Of a DNA stretch of 64,000 nt, positions 1 through 7,340 are shown piece by piece (position 1 is the first letter of the stretch; each line of letters starts with the position of its first letter). The notes beneath the pieces were generated by a model. The model was given only the letters and a program-made list of their open reading frames with translations. It had not been told where the DNA came from and did not search any database. The position numbers and the translations under genes were made by a program. Source of the DNA: Delftia tsuruhatensis NBRC 16741 (GTDB lineage Bacteria; Pseudomonadota; Gammaproteobacteria; Burkholderiales; Burkholderiaceae_C); the NCBI RefSeq assembly GCF_001571325.1, contig NZ_BCTO01000013.1, positions 1 through 64,000 on the forward strand, read 5' to 3'.

Positions 1-87
1 ACGACGCCCTCGCTGCGGGGCGGCCCTTGCTCGGCATCCCTGGCATCGGCCGCGCCCCGTCTCACAGAATACTGACGAGGAAGCGAC

Positions 88-1515
88 ATGCTTTATCTTT
101 CCACGCGCGGCCACGCGGACCGCAAGCGCTTTTGCGACATCCTGCTCGAGGGCCTGGCGCCCGATGGCGGGCTGTACCTGCCCGAGCACTATCCGCAGAT
201 CGATGCCGCCCGCCTGGGCGAGCTGCGCAGCATCTACAAGGAGCAGGGCTACGCGGCGCTGGCCTTCGAGATCCTGAGCCTGTACATCGACGACATCCCG
301 GCCGAGGATCTGCGCGCCCTGTGCGCCAAGACCTATACGCAGCAGGTGTTCGGCACGGCCGAGATCACGCCGCTGCGCCCGCTGGAAGACGGCCTGTGGC
401 TCGAAGCCCTGTCCAACGGCCCCACGCTGGCCTTCAAGGACATGGCCATGCAGCTGCTGGGCAACCTGTTCGAGTACGAACTGGGCCGCCGTGGCGAGGA
501 GCTGAACATCCTGGGCGCCACCAGCGGCGACACCGGCAGCGCCGCCGAGTACGCCATGCGCGGCAAAAAAGGCGTGCGCGTGTTCATGACCAGCCCGCGC
601 GGCCGCATGAGCCCCTTCCAGCAGGCCCAGATGTTCAGCCTGCAGGATGCCAACATCCACAACATCGCCATCGAAGGCGTGTTCGACGACTGCCAGGACA
701 TCGTCAAGGCCGTCTCCAACGACCACGCCTTCAAGGCGAAGTACAAGATCGGCACGGTCAACTCGATCAACTGGGCCCGCCTGCTGGCCCAGGTCGTCTA
801 CTACTTTGCCGGCTACCTGCAGGCCACGCAGAGCAATGACCAGAAGGTCAGCTTCACGGTGCCCAGCGGCAACTTCGGCAACATCTGCGCCGGCCATGTG
901 GCGCGCCAGATGGGCCTGCCGATCGAACGCCTGGTGGTGGCGACCAACGAGAACGACGTGCTCGACGAGTTCTTCCGCACGGGCGCCTACGTGGTGCGCG
1001 GCAGCGAGCACACCTACGAGACATCGAGCCCCTCGATGGACATCTCCAAGGCCAGCAACTTCGAGCGCTTCGTGTTCGACCTGCTGGGTCGCGATGGACA
1101 GGCCACGCGCGAATTGTTCGCCGAGGGCGTGGCACGCCAGGGCCGCTTCGACCTGGGCGGCAACCCGCTGTTCCAGGAAGCTGCTGCCCGCTACGGCTTC
1201 GTCAGCGGCAAGAGCACGCATGCCGACCGCCTGGCCACCATCCGGGATACCTTCGAGCGCTTCGGCACCATGATCGACACGCACACGGCCGACGGCGTCA
1301 AGGTGGCGCGCGAGCAGCTGCAGGCCGGCGTGCCCATGATCGTGCTGGAGACGGCACTGCCCATCAAGTTCGCCGCCACCATCGAGGAGGCCCTGGGCCG
1401 CCTGCCCGATCGCCCGGCCAAGTTCGAAGGCATCGAGGACCTGCCCAAGCGCGTGACCGACTTGCCGGCCGACGCCGAGCAGGTCAAGGCCTACATCGCC
1501 CGGCATTGCGACTGA
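88..1515 (+). CDS. thrC: Threonine synthase
   Basis: PLP enzyme of the aspartate family that converts O-phosphohomoserine to threonine in the cytoplasm. The 475-residue protein has the usual length for the long proteobacterial form. It begins MLYLSTRG, has the PLP-lysine motif LAFKDMA with Lys117, and the phosphate-binding run GATSGDTGSAA near residues 144-154. The ATG at 88 is preceded by GAGG at 77-80 with 7-nt spacing. Bases 1-87 hold no gene I can support. The homoserine dehydrogenase gene is often directly upstream in this family, and its 3' end may lie just outside the window. The next gene starts 40 bp downstream in the same direction. Identification is secure. Confidence 0.97.
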   Translation: MLYLSTRGHADRKRFCDILLEGLAPDGGLYLPEHYPQIDAARLGELRSIYKEQGYAALAFEILSLYIDDIPAEDLRALCAKTYTQQVFGTAEITPLRPLEDGLWLEALSNGPTLAFKDMAMQLLGNLFEYELGRRGEELNILGATSGDTGSAAEYAMRGKKGVRVFMTSPRGRMSPFQQAQMFSLQDANIHNIAIEGVFDDCQDIVKAVSNDHAFKAKYKIGTVNSINWARLLAQVVYYFAGYLQATQSNDQKVSFTVPSGNFGNICAGHVARQMGLPIERLVVATNENDVLDEFFRTGAYVVRGSEHTYETSSPSMDISKASNFERFVFDLLGRDGQATRELFAEGVARQGRFDLGGNPLFQEAAARYGFVSGKSTHADRLATIRDTFERFGTMIDTHTADGVKVAREQLQAGVPMIVLETALPIKFAATIEEALGRLPDRPAKFEGIEDLPKRVTDLPADAEQVKAYIARHCD

Positions 1516-1555
1516 TGCCACGGCCGGGCTGTCCGCAGGTCCGCAGCTGGAGTGC

Positions 1556-2122
1556 ATGGCGATGAAGGTCATCGGCTTTGCCGGCTACTCCGGCTCGGGC
1601 AAGACCAGCCTGGTGGAGCTCCTGATCACGCTGATGCGTGCGCAGGGGCTCAGCGTTTCGGTGGTCAAGCATGCCCACCACCATTTCGATGTCGATCACG
1701 AGGGCAAGGACAGCTGGCGCCACCGCAAGGCGGGTGCCTATGAGGTGGTGCTGGCTTCCGATCGCCGTCTGGCGCTGATGCGCGAATTCCCCCGGCCCAC
1801 GGAGCTGTCGGTGCACGACATGCTGGCCGAGCTGGACCCCCTCGTGGACTGGGTGCTGGTAGAGGGTTTCAAGCACGCCGACCTGCCCAAGATAGAAATC
1901 TGGCGCGAGCAGCCCGAGCGCACCAGCGCCGGCAAGACCCAGGCGCCTTTGTTCCCGCACGATCCCCATGTGCTGGCCGTGGCAACCGATGCGCCGGCCC
2001 GCCTGCCCGAGCCGCCGCGCCAGCCCGTGCTGGACCTCAACGCGCCAGTGCAGATACTGCAATGGCTGCTGGATCAGGGGGAGCGCCTGCGCTACCGTGC
2101 ACCTGACAGCGGCCAAGACTAG
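1556..2122 (+). CDS. mobB: Molybdopterin-guanine dinucleotide biosynthesis protein B
   Basis: GTP-binding adaptor that assists MobA in attaching GMP to molybdopterin to give the MGD form of the cofactor. The 188-residue protein carries a P-loop, GYSGSGKTSL, at its N-terminus, followed by KHAHHHFDVDHEGKDSWRH-type sequence and LVEGFK, both typical of MobB. An alternative ATG six bases downstream (MKVIGFAG) is equally possible. It lies between thrC and moeA on the same strand and ends 10 bp before moeA, so it probably belongs to a molybdenum-cofactor operon. No mobA is present in the window. Confidence 0.93.
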   Translation: MAMKVIGFAGYSGSGKTSLVELLITLMRAQGLSVSVVKHAHHHFDVDHEGKDSWRHRKAGAYEVVLASDRRLALMREFPRPTELSVHDMLAELDPLVDWVLVEGFKHADLPKIEIWREQPERTSAGKTQAPLFPHDPHVLAVATDAPARLPEPPRQPVLDLNAPVQILQWLLDQGERLRYRAPDSGQD

Positions 2123-2132
2123 GAGAAAAACC

Positions 2133-3368
2133 ATGCGAGCCCCGCTCAAGCCCCTCGATGAAGCGCTGGCCGAACTGCTGGCCCAGGCACTGCCGCTGGC
2201 TGGCGATGACACCGTGGACTGCTTTGACGCCGATGGCCGCGTGCTGCGGGCCGACGCCGTCTCGCCGCTGCAGGTGCCGCCCCAGGACAACAGCGCCATG
2301 GACGGCTACGCCGTTCGCAGCGCCGAATGCACGCAGGGCAATGCCGAGCTGCCCGTCTCGCAGCGCATCCCCGCAGGCGCCGTGGGCCAGCCGCTGGCCG
2401 TGGGCACGGTGGCGCGCATCTTCACGGGGGCTCCGGTGCCCGAAGGTGCCGATGCCATCGTCATGCAGGAAGACTGCGAAGTCCTGGAAGACGGTCGCGT
2501 GCGCATCAAGGCGCGGCCCGAGGCCGGGCAATGGATACGCCGCTCGGGCGAGGACATCCGGCGCGGCGCCACCGTCATCGCGGCCGGCACGCGCCTGTCG
2601 CCGGCCGAGCTGGGCCTGGCCGCCAGCATCGGCCTGGCCTCTTTGCGCGTGGCATGCAAGCCGCGCGTGGCCCTGTTCTCCACAGGTGACGAACTGGTCA
2701 TGCCGGGCACCGTGGCGCCCGAGCAGATGCCGCCCGGCAGCATCTACAACAGCAACCGATTCTTCCTTCGCGCCCTGCTGCAGCGCATGGGCTGCGAGGT
2801 CACCGACTTCGGCATCGTCCCCGACCGGCGCGAGGCCACTGTGGATGCTTTGCGCGAGGCGGCCCGCGCGCATGACCTGATCCTGACCAGCGGCGGGGTG
2901 TCTGTCGGCGAGGAAGACCATGTCAAGCCCGCCGTGCAGGCGCTGGGCCAGCTCGACCTCTGGCAGATCGCCGTCAAGCCCGGCAAGCCCTTCGCCTATG
3001 GCCGCGTGAACCGCGAGGGCGAAGGCTTTGCCCACTTCATCGGCCTGCCCGGCAACCCGGTCTCCAGCTTCGTCACCTTCCTTTTGCTGGTGCGCCCCTT
3101 CGTGCTGCGCCTGCAGGGCGTGCAGCAGGCGCTGCCGCGCTCGGTCGAGGTGCGCGCCGACTTCCATTGGCCGCGCGGGGACAAGCGCCGCGAATTCCTG
3201 CGCGTGCGCTACAACGAGGGCGGTGGCCTGGAGCTGTTCCGCAACCAGAGTTCGGGCGTGCTGACCTCGGCAGCCTGGGGAGATGGCGTGGTGGACAACC
3301 CGCCAGGCCAGGCCATAGCGCCGGGCGACCGGGTGCGCTTCATCGCCTTTTCGGAGCTGCTGTCATGA
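2133..3368 (+). CDS. moeA: Molybdopterin molybdenumtransferase MoeA
   Basis: Inserts molybdate into adenylylated molybdopterin, the last common step of molybdenum-cofactor synthesis. The 411-residue protein has MoeA hallmarks: DNSAMDGYA near residues 51-59, FTGAPVPEGADAIV, the active-site region SGGVSVGEEDHVK, and the C-terminal GLPGNPVSSFVTF. The frame is open upstream to 1968, but the ATG at 2133 follows a good AGGAG (2121-2125) and leaves the family's normal length. Its stop overlaps the moaD start (ATGA), indicating translational coupling. Confidence 0.96.
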   Translation: MRAPLKPLDEALAELLAQALPLAGDDTVDCFDADGRVLRADAVSPLQVPPQDNSAMDGYAVRSAECTQGNAELPVSQRIPAGAVGQPLAVGTVARIFTGAPVPEGADAIVMQEDCEVLEDGRVRIKARPEAGQWIRRSGEDIRRGATVIAAGTRLSPAELGLAASIGLASLRVACKPRVALFSTGDELVMPGTVAPEQMPPGSIYNSNRFFLRALLQRMGCEVTDFGIVPDRREATVDALREAARAHDLILTSGGVSVGEEDHVKPAVQALGQLDLWQIAVKPGKPFAYGRVNREGEGFAHFIGLPGNPVSSFVTFLLLVRPFVLRLQGVQQALPRSVEVRADFHWPRGDKRREFLRVRYNEGGGLELFRNQSSGVLTSAAWGDGVVDNPPGQAIAPGDRVRFIAFSELLS

Positions 3369-3640
3369 GCCAGGCCGTCCCCATCGCCATCACCATCACC
3401 GTGCGCTATTTCGCCTCCATCCGCGAAGCCCTGGGCACGGGCAGCGAAACCCTGTCCACCGAGGCCGCCACCGTGGGCGCGCTGCGTGAGGAACTGATTG
3501 CGCGTGGCGGTGCAGCCGCCGAAGCGCTTGCCCCTGGCAAGGCCGTGCGCATGGCGCTGAACCAGGTCCTGTGCGATGCCGGTGCCGCCATTCGCCAGGG
3601 GGACGAGGTGGCTTTCTTCCCTCCCGTGACCGGAGGTTGA
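3365..3640 (+). CDS. moaD: Molybdopterin synthase sulfur-carrier subunit MoaD
   Basis: Small ubiquitin-like protein whose C-terminal thiocarboxylate supplies sulfur to MoaE for dithiolene formation. The 91-residue product ends in the required Gly-Gly (FFPPVTGG) and has the beta-grasp pattern with VRYFASIREALG at the start. The start overlaps the moeA stop by four bases. The codons for the last two glycines (GGAGGT) also provide a GGAGG ribosome binding site 9 nt before the next ATG at 3646, so the following gene is tightly coupled to moaD. The partner moaE is not adjacent here but begins about 2.2 kb downstream. Confidence 0.95.
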   Translation: MSQAVPIAITITVRYFASIREALGTGSETLSTEAATVGALREELIARGGAAAEALAPGKAVRMALNQVLCDAGAAIRQGDEVAFFPPVTGG

Positions 3641-3645
3641 CCCAA

Positions 3646-3999
3646 ATGACCACCGACAAGCCCGTGGACCAGGCCATCAGCGCGCGCACGCGCAAGGCCC
3701 TGTCCGAGGCCAAGGCGCGCGGCGTGCAACTGGGCCGCGCAGGCGCAGACAACCTGCGCGCCACCGTGGAAAAGCGCAAATCCACGGCCGATGCCTTCGC
3801 CCAGCAGCATGAGGCGCTGTTCGCCGAACTGCAGGCGCGCGGCCTGACGCACCGCGCCATGGCCGCCGAACTCAATGCGCGCGGCATTGCCGCGGCCCGG
3901 GGTGGCGAGTGGACGCACGGTCAGGTGCAGCGCATCCTGAACCGCTACGCCGACCTGCGTTCGGCAACACTGTCTGCGGACGGCAGCAGCGGCAGCTGA
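3646..3999 (+). CDS. Recombinase C-terminal-like DNA-binding protein (no catalytic domain)
   Basis: A 117-residue protein resembling only the C-terminal part of serine recombinases/resolvases. Residues 10-27 (AISARTRKALSEAKARGV) match the end of the long E helix plus the 'AKARGVxLG' linker. Residues 65-103, containing RGLTHRAMAAELNARG and GGEWTHGQVQRIL, match the helix-turn-helix DNA-binding segment. The N-terminal catalytic domain with its nucleophilic serine is absent, and nothing upstream in frame supplies it because moaD ends 5 bp before. The start is set by GGAGG at 3632-3636. Its 3' end overlaps the convergent DapA-family gene by 55 bp. Family resemblance is from pattern memory. Role is unknown: either a DNA-binding regulator or the remnant of a recombinase. 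Confidence 0.7.
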   Translation: MTTDKPVDQAISARTRKALSEAKARGVQLGRAGADNLRATVEKRKSTADAFAQQHEALFAELQARGLTHRAMAAELNARGIAAARGGEWTHGQVQRILNRYADLRSATLSADGSSGS

Positions 4000-4880
4000 A
4001 TCCCGGCCAGCCGCTGCGCCAGCGCGGCCGATGCCGGCTGCATGGGCGCCCGCAGCGTTGCCCGCATTCGGCCCTGCTGCGCCAGCAAGGCCTTGATGGG
4101 GGCGGGGTTGGGCTCGGCAAAGCAGGCGGCGATGTGCGGCTGCAGCGGCTGCCACAGCGCACGGGCAGCGGGCAGGTCGCCGCGCTCCAGGCATTGCATC
4201 AGCTCGACGAAGTGCCCTGTATGCGCGTGCGCGCTGGCAGCAATCGCTCCCGCGCCGCCCAGGGCCAGCGTGGAAAAGATCTGCGCGTCTTCGCCGGCCA
4301 GCACCTGCAGTTGCCCATCGGCGATCAGTGCCTGGGTCTTGGCGGCATCGCCCCCGCAATCCTTGATGGCCACGATGCGCTCATGGGCGGCCAGCGCACG
4401 CAGCGTGGACAGTTCCAGCACCACGCCGGTGCGGTAGGGAATGTCGTAGACGATGACCGGATGGGCGCTGCGCTCGGCAATCGCCGTGAACCACTGCAGC
4501 AGGCCTGCCTGCGACGGGCGTATGTAATGCGGCGCAGGCACCAGAATGCCGGCCAGCGGCAGGGCGTTCAGTGCCTGAACGCGGGCCAGCGCATGCCCCA
4601 GGTGGCAGTCCGAAACTCCCATGACCACGGGCATGCCATGGGCCGCTGAGAGGATGGTGGACAGGGCGGCATCGTGCTCCGCTTCGCTCAGCGCGGCGGC
4701 CTCGGCGGTCGAGCCGCAGGCCACGTAGCCGGCGATGCCGGTGGCGTTGTAGTGCTGCACCAGGGCGCGCAGCGCCCCGTGGTCCACCGCCGCCTCATCT
4801 CCAGGAAGAAAGGGCGTGACCAGCGGAAGCCACAGCCCCTGGAATCGGGCCTGCGGCGAGGTGGTGGAAGGCAAAGACAT
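3945..4880 (-). CDS. Dihydrodipicolinate synthase (DapA) family protein
   Basis: Class I aldolase/lyase of the DapA/N-acetylneuraminate lyase superfamily, 311 residues. Visible hallmarks are a TIM-barrel start GLWLPLVTPF, the substrate-loop motif CGSTAEAA in place of the usual GTTGE, YDIPYRTGV carrying the catalytic Tyr, and the Schiff-base lysine in IVAIKDCGGD. The ATG at 4880 follows GAAGGGA at good spacing; a TTG at 4904 is less likely. A paralogue with a different substrate is possible because the loop GTT is changed to GST. Context gives no lysine pathway clue: it sits in a reverse-strand block interrupting the molybdenum-cofactor genes. Family certain, exact reaction not. Confidence 0.85.
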   Translation of the reverse strand: MSLPSTTSPQARFQGLWLPLVTPFLPGDEAAVDHGALRALVQHYNATGIAGYVACGSTAEAAALSEAEHDAALSTILSAAHGMPVVMGVSDCHLGHALARVQALNALPLAGILVPAPHYIRPSQAGLLQWFTAIAERSAHPVIVYDIPYRTGVVLELSTLRALAAHERIVAIKDCGGDAAKTQALIADGQLQVLAGEDAQIFSTLALGGAGAIAASAHAHTGHFVELMQCLERGDLPAARALWQPLQPHIAACFAEPNPAPIKALLAQQGRMRATLRAPMQPASAALAQRLAGIQLPLLPSADSVAERRSA

Positions 4881-5123
4881 GGAAGATCCCTTCGGGTGAT
4901 TCAAACAATGAACGACCGGACGCAGCCACCGGCCAGACCGAGGGCGGAAAGGCAGGCGCCTGAAGGGATGCGGGAAGGGGGGATGGAGGCTGCCGGGCCG
5001 GTTCCGTCGCTCATCTGGACGGAACCTCAGCTCCGGTCAGACGAGCTGGGGTTTGCAGGCTTTGCCCAGGCACAGGCACACGGCATCGCCGTGGCATGTG
5101 GGGAAGGCAAAGATTGCAGGCAT

Positions 5124-5143
5124 GGCGCGCAGTGTAGCGCGCC
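5124..5143. other. Perfect inverted repeat in intergenic region
   Basis: GGCGCGC, 6-nt loop, GCGCGCC: a strong hairpin with no T-tract on either side. It lies in the 284-bp gap (4881-5164) between two minus-strand genes. I see no gene in the rest of the gap. It may be an mRNA 3' structure of the gene ending at 5165. Confidence 0.45.
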
Positions 5144-5164
5144 TGAGCGCCTGGGTGGTGGCCT

Positions 5165-5509
5165 TCAGGCTGCGCCTTCGGCGCCGGTAGGGGGTGATGC
5201 ATCGGGCAGCAGCGGTGCCTGCCACTCCAGCAGCTCGGCCAGGCGCTGCACGATCCAGCGTGCCTCGCCGGGGCTGACGATGGAGCCTTCGGCCGCCAGG
5301 CCGGCGTGCATGCCCAGCAGCACGCCTTGCTCCGAAGAATTGCCCGAGTGGTAAAGCGTCTGTGCCTGCTCGACCAGGTGGCTGGCCAGGTCCTCGCACA
5401 GTTCATAGCGCCCGACCACGTCTGCAATGGATGCCTTGAGCCGGCCGTGCCGGTCGGCATACAGGGCGGCAAAGCTCGGCGGCGGCTGTATCTGGCTGGT
5501 GTCGTCCAT
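5165..5509 (-). CDS. Conserved hypothetical protein (small, acidic)
   Basis: Unrecognised 114-residue protein starting MDDTSQIQPPPSFAALYADR. It looks helical, without signal peptide or membrane segment. The segment LCEDLASHLVEQAQTLYHSG resembles a short helical dimerisation region, and the C-terminus is Ala/Pro-rich. The open frame extends upstream to 5833, but that part overlaps the neighbouring gene in another frame and has arginine/proline-rich shadow composition, so I chose the ATG at 5509. It lies 8 bp after the next minus-strand gene and is probably co-transcribed with it. No function is assigned. Confidence 0.65.
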   Translation of the reverse strand: MDDTSQIQPPPSFAALYADRHGRLKASIADVVGRYELCEDLASHLVEQAQTLYHSGNSSEQGVLLGMHAGLAAEGSIVSPGEARWIVQRLAELLEWQAPLLPDASPPTGAEGAA

Positions 5510-5517
5510 GGCGCGCC

Positions 5518-5772
5518 TCAATCGGGTTCGAACAGGCGTTCGAAGCGTGCGATGTCTTCGGCCAGCTCGCAGCTCACCAACTGGCCCATCTTGCCGTCGC
5601 CCAGCCGGTGGGCTGCAAACAGCGTGGCCTTGCCGCGAAAGCCGTAGTCGGGCAGGTGGATGATGGTGTAGGGATGGGGCACGAACAGCTGGTGCTCGTA
5701 GACCACGCGCTGCTCGTTGCGCGGCGAGGGATAGAGCGTGTATTCGGGGGTGGTGATCGTGAGTGTGGCCAT
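5518..5772 (-). CDS. Conserved hypothetical protein
   Basis: An 84-residue unknown protein (MATLTITTPEYTLYPSPRNE...). It has a beta-rich pattern and a conserved-looking core YTIIHLPDYGFRGKATLF followed by ELAEDIARFERLFEPD. No signal peptide, transmembrane segment or metal motif is present. It is the first gene of a short minus-strand pair (with 5165-5509) and is divergent from moaE, with about 100 bp between the two starts. The amino-acid composition is normal for a real protein, unlike the overlapping frames. Confidence 0.7.
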   Translation of the reverse strand: MATLTITTPEYTLYPSPRNEQRVVYEHQLFVPHPYTIIHLPDYGFRGKATLFAAHRLGDGKMGQLVSCELAEDIARFERLFEPD

Positions 5773-5859
5773 GCGTGGCCCGCCGCAGCAAAAAAGCGCT
5801 GGGGGCGGGGGAGGGCAATGCTACCGCGTTCATCGCCTTCTGGCGCGCCGCCGCCCTGC

Positions 5860-5871
5860 GACAATGCGGGC
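5860..5871 (+). promoter_or_regulatory. Putative leaderless -10 element of moaE
   Basis: GACAAT at 5860-5865 is followed by six bases and then the ATG at 5872. There is no purine-rich ribosome binding site. Spacing places the transcription start at or next to the start codon. The same arrangement is seen before the AraC gene, the cysteine-synthase-family gene and at 54472. Inference from pattern only; no -35 box is obvious. Confidence 0.45.
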
Positions 5872-6333
5872 ATGCAAGCAGCCCGTGTATCCATCCAGAC
5901 CGAGGATTTCGACGTATCGGCCGAACTCGCCGCCCTGCGCTCCGGCGACGCCCGCGTGGGGGCGGTCTGCAGCTTCATAGGCACCGTGCGCGACCGCAAC
6001 GAGGGCGCCACCGTGGCCAGCATGGAGCTGGAGCACTATCCGGGCATGACCGAGAAATCCATCGAGGCCATCATCGACGAGGCCGTGCAGCGCTTCGGCA
6101 TCCATGGCGCGCGCGTCATCCACCGCATCGGCCCGCTGCAGCCCATGGACCAGATCGTGCTCGTGGCCGTCACCGCATCGCACCGGGGCATGGCCTTCCA
6201 AGCCTGCGAATACATCATGGACTACCTCAAGTCGCTGGCGCCTTTCTGGAAGAAGGAACAGACGCCCGAGGGCGCGCGCTGGGTGGACGCGCGCGTCAGC
6301 GACGAAGAGGCGCTGGCGCGCTGGCGCCAGTGA
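5872..6333 (+). CDS. moaE: Molybdopterin synthase catalytic subunit MoaE
   Basis: Large subunit of molybdopterin synthase, which uses MoaD thiocarboxylate to convert cyclic pyranopterin monophosphate to molybdopterin. The 153-residue protein shows CSFIGTVRDRNEG, LEHYPGMTEKSI, the conserved HRIGPL, SHRGMAFQACE and the active-site lysines in FWKKEQTPEG. Length is normal. It is separated from moaD by the 3646-5772 insert and seems to have its own, probably leaderless, promoter. It converges with the EamA gene; only 9 bp separate the two stops. Confidence 0.96.
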   Translation: MQAARVSIQTEDFDVSAELAALRSGDARVGAVCSFIGTVRDRNEGATVASMELEHYPGMTEKSIEAIIDEAVQRFGIHGARVIHRIGPLQPMDQIVLVAVTASHRGMAFQACEYIMDYLKSLAPFWKKEQTPEGARWVDARVSDEEALARWRQ

Positions 6334-6342
6334 GCTGACGCT

Positions 6343-7272
6343 TCAGGCCCTGCGCAGTGCGGCACCCCGCAACCATTGCGGCGGCCGGAACACCAGCAGG
6401 TTGCCGAACATCACCAGCAGCAGGCCACCCACGGCCAGCGGCGTCCACACATAGCCTTCGAAAAGTGCCGAGATACTGAGCGCAACGATGGGGAACAGCA
6501 CCGTCGCATACGCCGCCTTCTCGGGGCCCAGGCGTCCGACCAGGGTCAGGTAGGCCGTGAACGCGATCACCGAGCCCGGAATGGCCAGGTACAGCCAGGA
6601 GCCCACATAGGTCCAGCTGGCATCGAAGCGCCAGGGCAGGCCTGCCACCAGCGCATAGCCTGTCAGCAGCAGCGTGCCGGCCAGCATGCCCCAGGCATTG
6701 GTCTGTGCGGGCCGCCAGCCCATGGACTGCAGCGAGGCCGACAGCATGTTCCCGCAGGAAAAGCACAGCGTGCCCAGCACCGCCCAGGCCAGGCCGGGCA
6801 GGCTGGCATGCCGGCCTGCGCGCAGCTCGGGCCAGAACAGCGCCACCAGGCCTGCAAGGCCGAAGAGGCTGCCGGCCAGCACATGGGGCGCCAGCCTGCG
6901 GCCGTGGATGATGCGCGCCAGCAGCGCGTTCCAGAGATTGGCGCTGGAGAACACCACGGCGGCCAGGCCGCTGGCCAGCGTCTCGCTGGCATGCATGAAG
7001 CACACGAAGTTGAAGCTGAACAGGCACAGGCCCTGGGCCAGCACGCGCGGCAGCGCCGGGCCGCGTGGGACGCGCAGCTGGCGCGACCAGGCCAGCCAGG
7101 CGAACATCAGCACGGCGGCCAGCGCAAAGCGGTAGGCAATGGACAGCTCCACGGGCACGGCGCCCAGCTGCAGTTTCAGGGCGATCCAGGTCGAACCCCA
7201 GATCAGCACGACCAGGGCATAGAGGGTGGCAGTCATGGCCGGTGATGATGGCGCCGCAGGCTGGGCGGGCAT
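6343..7272 (-). CDS. EamA/DMT-family transporter
   Basis: Inner-membrane drug/metabolite transporter with about ten hydrophobic helices in two EamA repeats, 309 residues. The first repeat begins TLYALVVLIWGSTWIALKLQ and the second is around WAVLGTLCFSCGNMLSASLQ. It has the typical GxxxP-like substrate path 'VAIPGSVIAFTAYLTLV' in the second half. The ATG at 7272 (MPAQPAAPSSPAM) has an AGGA 7 nt upstream, whereas the inner ATG at 7236 has none. Divergent from an AraC-type regulator with only 68 bp between starts, so it is likely under that regulator's control. Substrate unknown. Confidence 0.88.
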   Translation of the reverse strand: MPAQPAAPSSPAMTATLYALVVLIWGSTWIALKLQLGAVPVELSIAYRFALAAVLMFAWLAWSRQLRVPRGPALPRVLAQGLCLFSFNFVCFMHASETLASGLAAVVFSSANLWNALLARIIHGRRLAPHVLAGSLFGLAGLVALFWPELRAGRHASLPGLAWAVLGTLCFSCGNMLSASLQSMGWRPAQTNAWGMLAGTLLLTGYALVAGLPWRFDASWTYVGSWLYLAIPGSVIAFTAYLTLVGRLGPEKAAYATVLFPIVALSISALFEGYVWTPLAVGGLLLVMFGNLLVFRPPQWLRGAALRRA

Positions 7273-7327
7273 GGCAGATTCCTGCGGTTTGATGGCCTGG
7301 CGCCATGCGTCGGTATGGCCGCGGGAC

Positions 7328-7340
7328 CACAATCGCTGCC
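7328..7340 (+). promoter_or_regulatory. Putative leaderless -10 element of the AraC gene
   Basis: CACAAT at 7328-7333, seven bases, then ATG at 7341, with no ribosome binding site. Same layout as before moaE. It lies in the 68-bp divergent gap with the EamA gene, where an AraC-family operator would also be expected. Confidence 0.4.

Noticed and set aside
1-75. Open frame at the left edge, possible end of a homoserine dehydrogenase gene
   Set aside because: The 24 codons (Ser/Ala/Arg-rich) do not resemble a homoserine dehydrogenase C-terminus and no further sequence is available.
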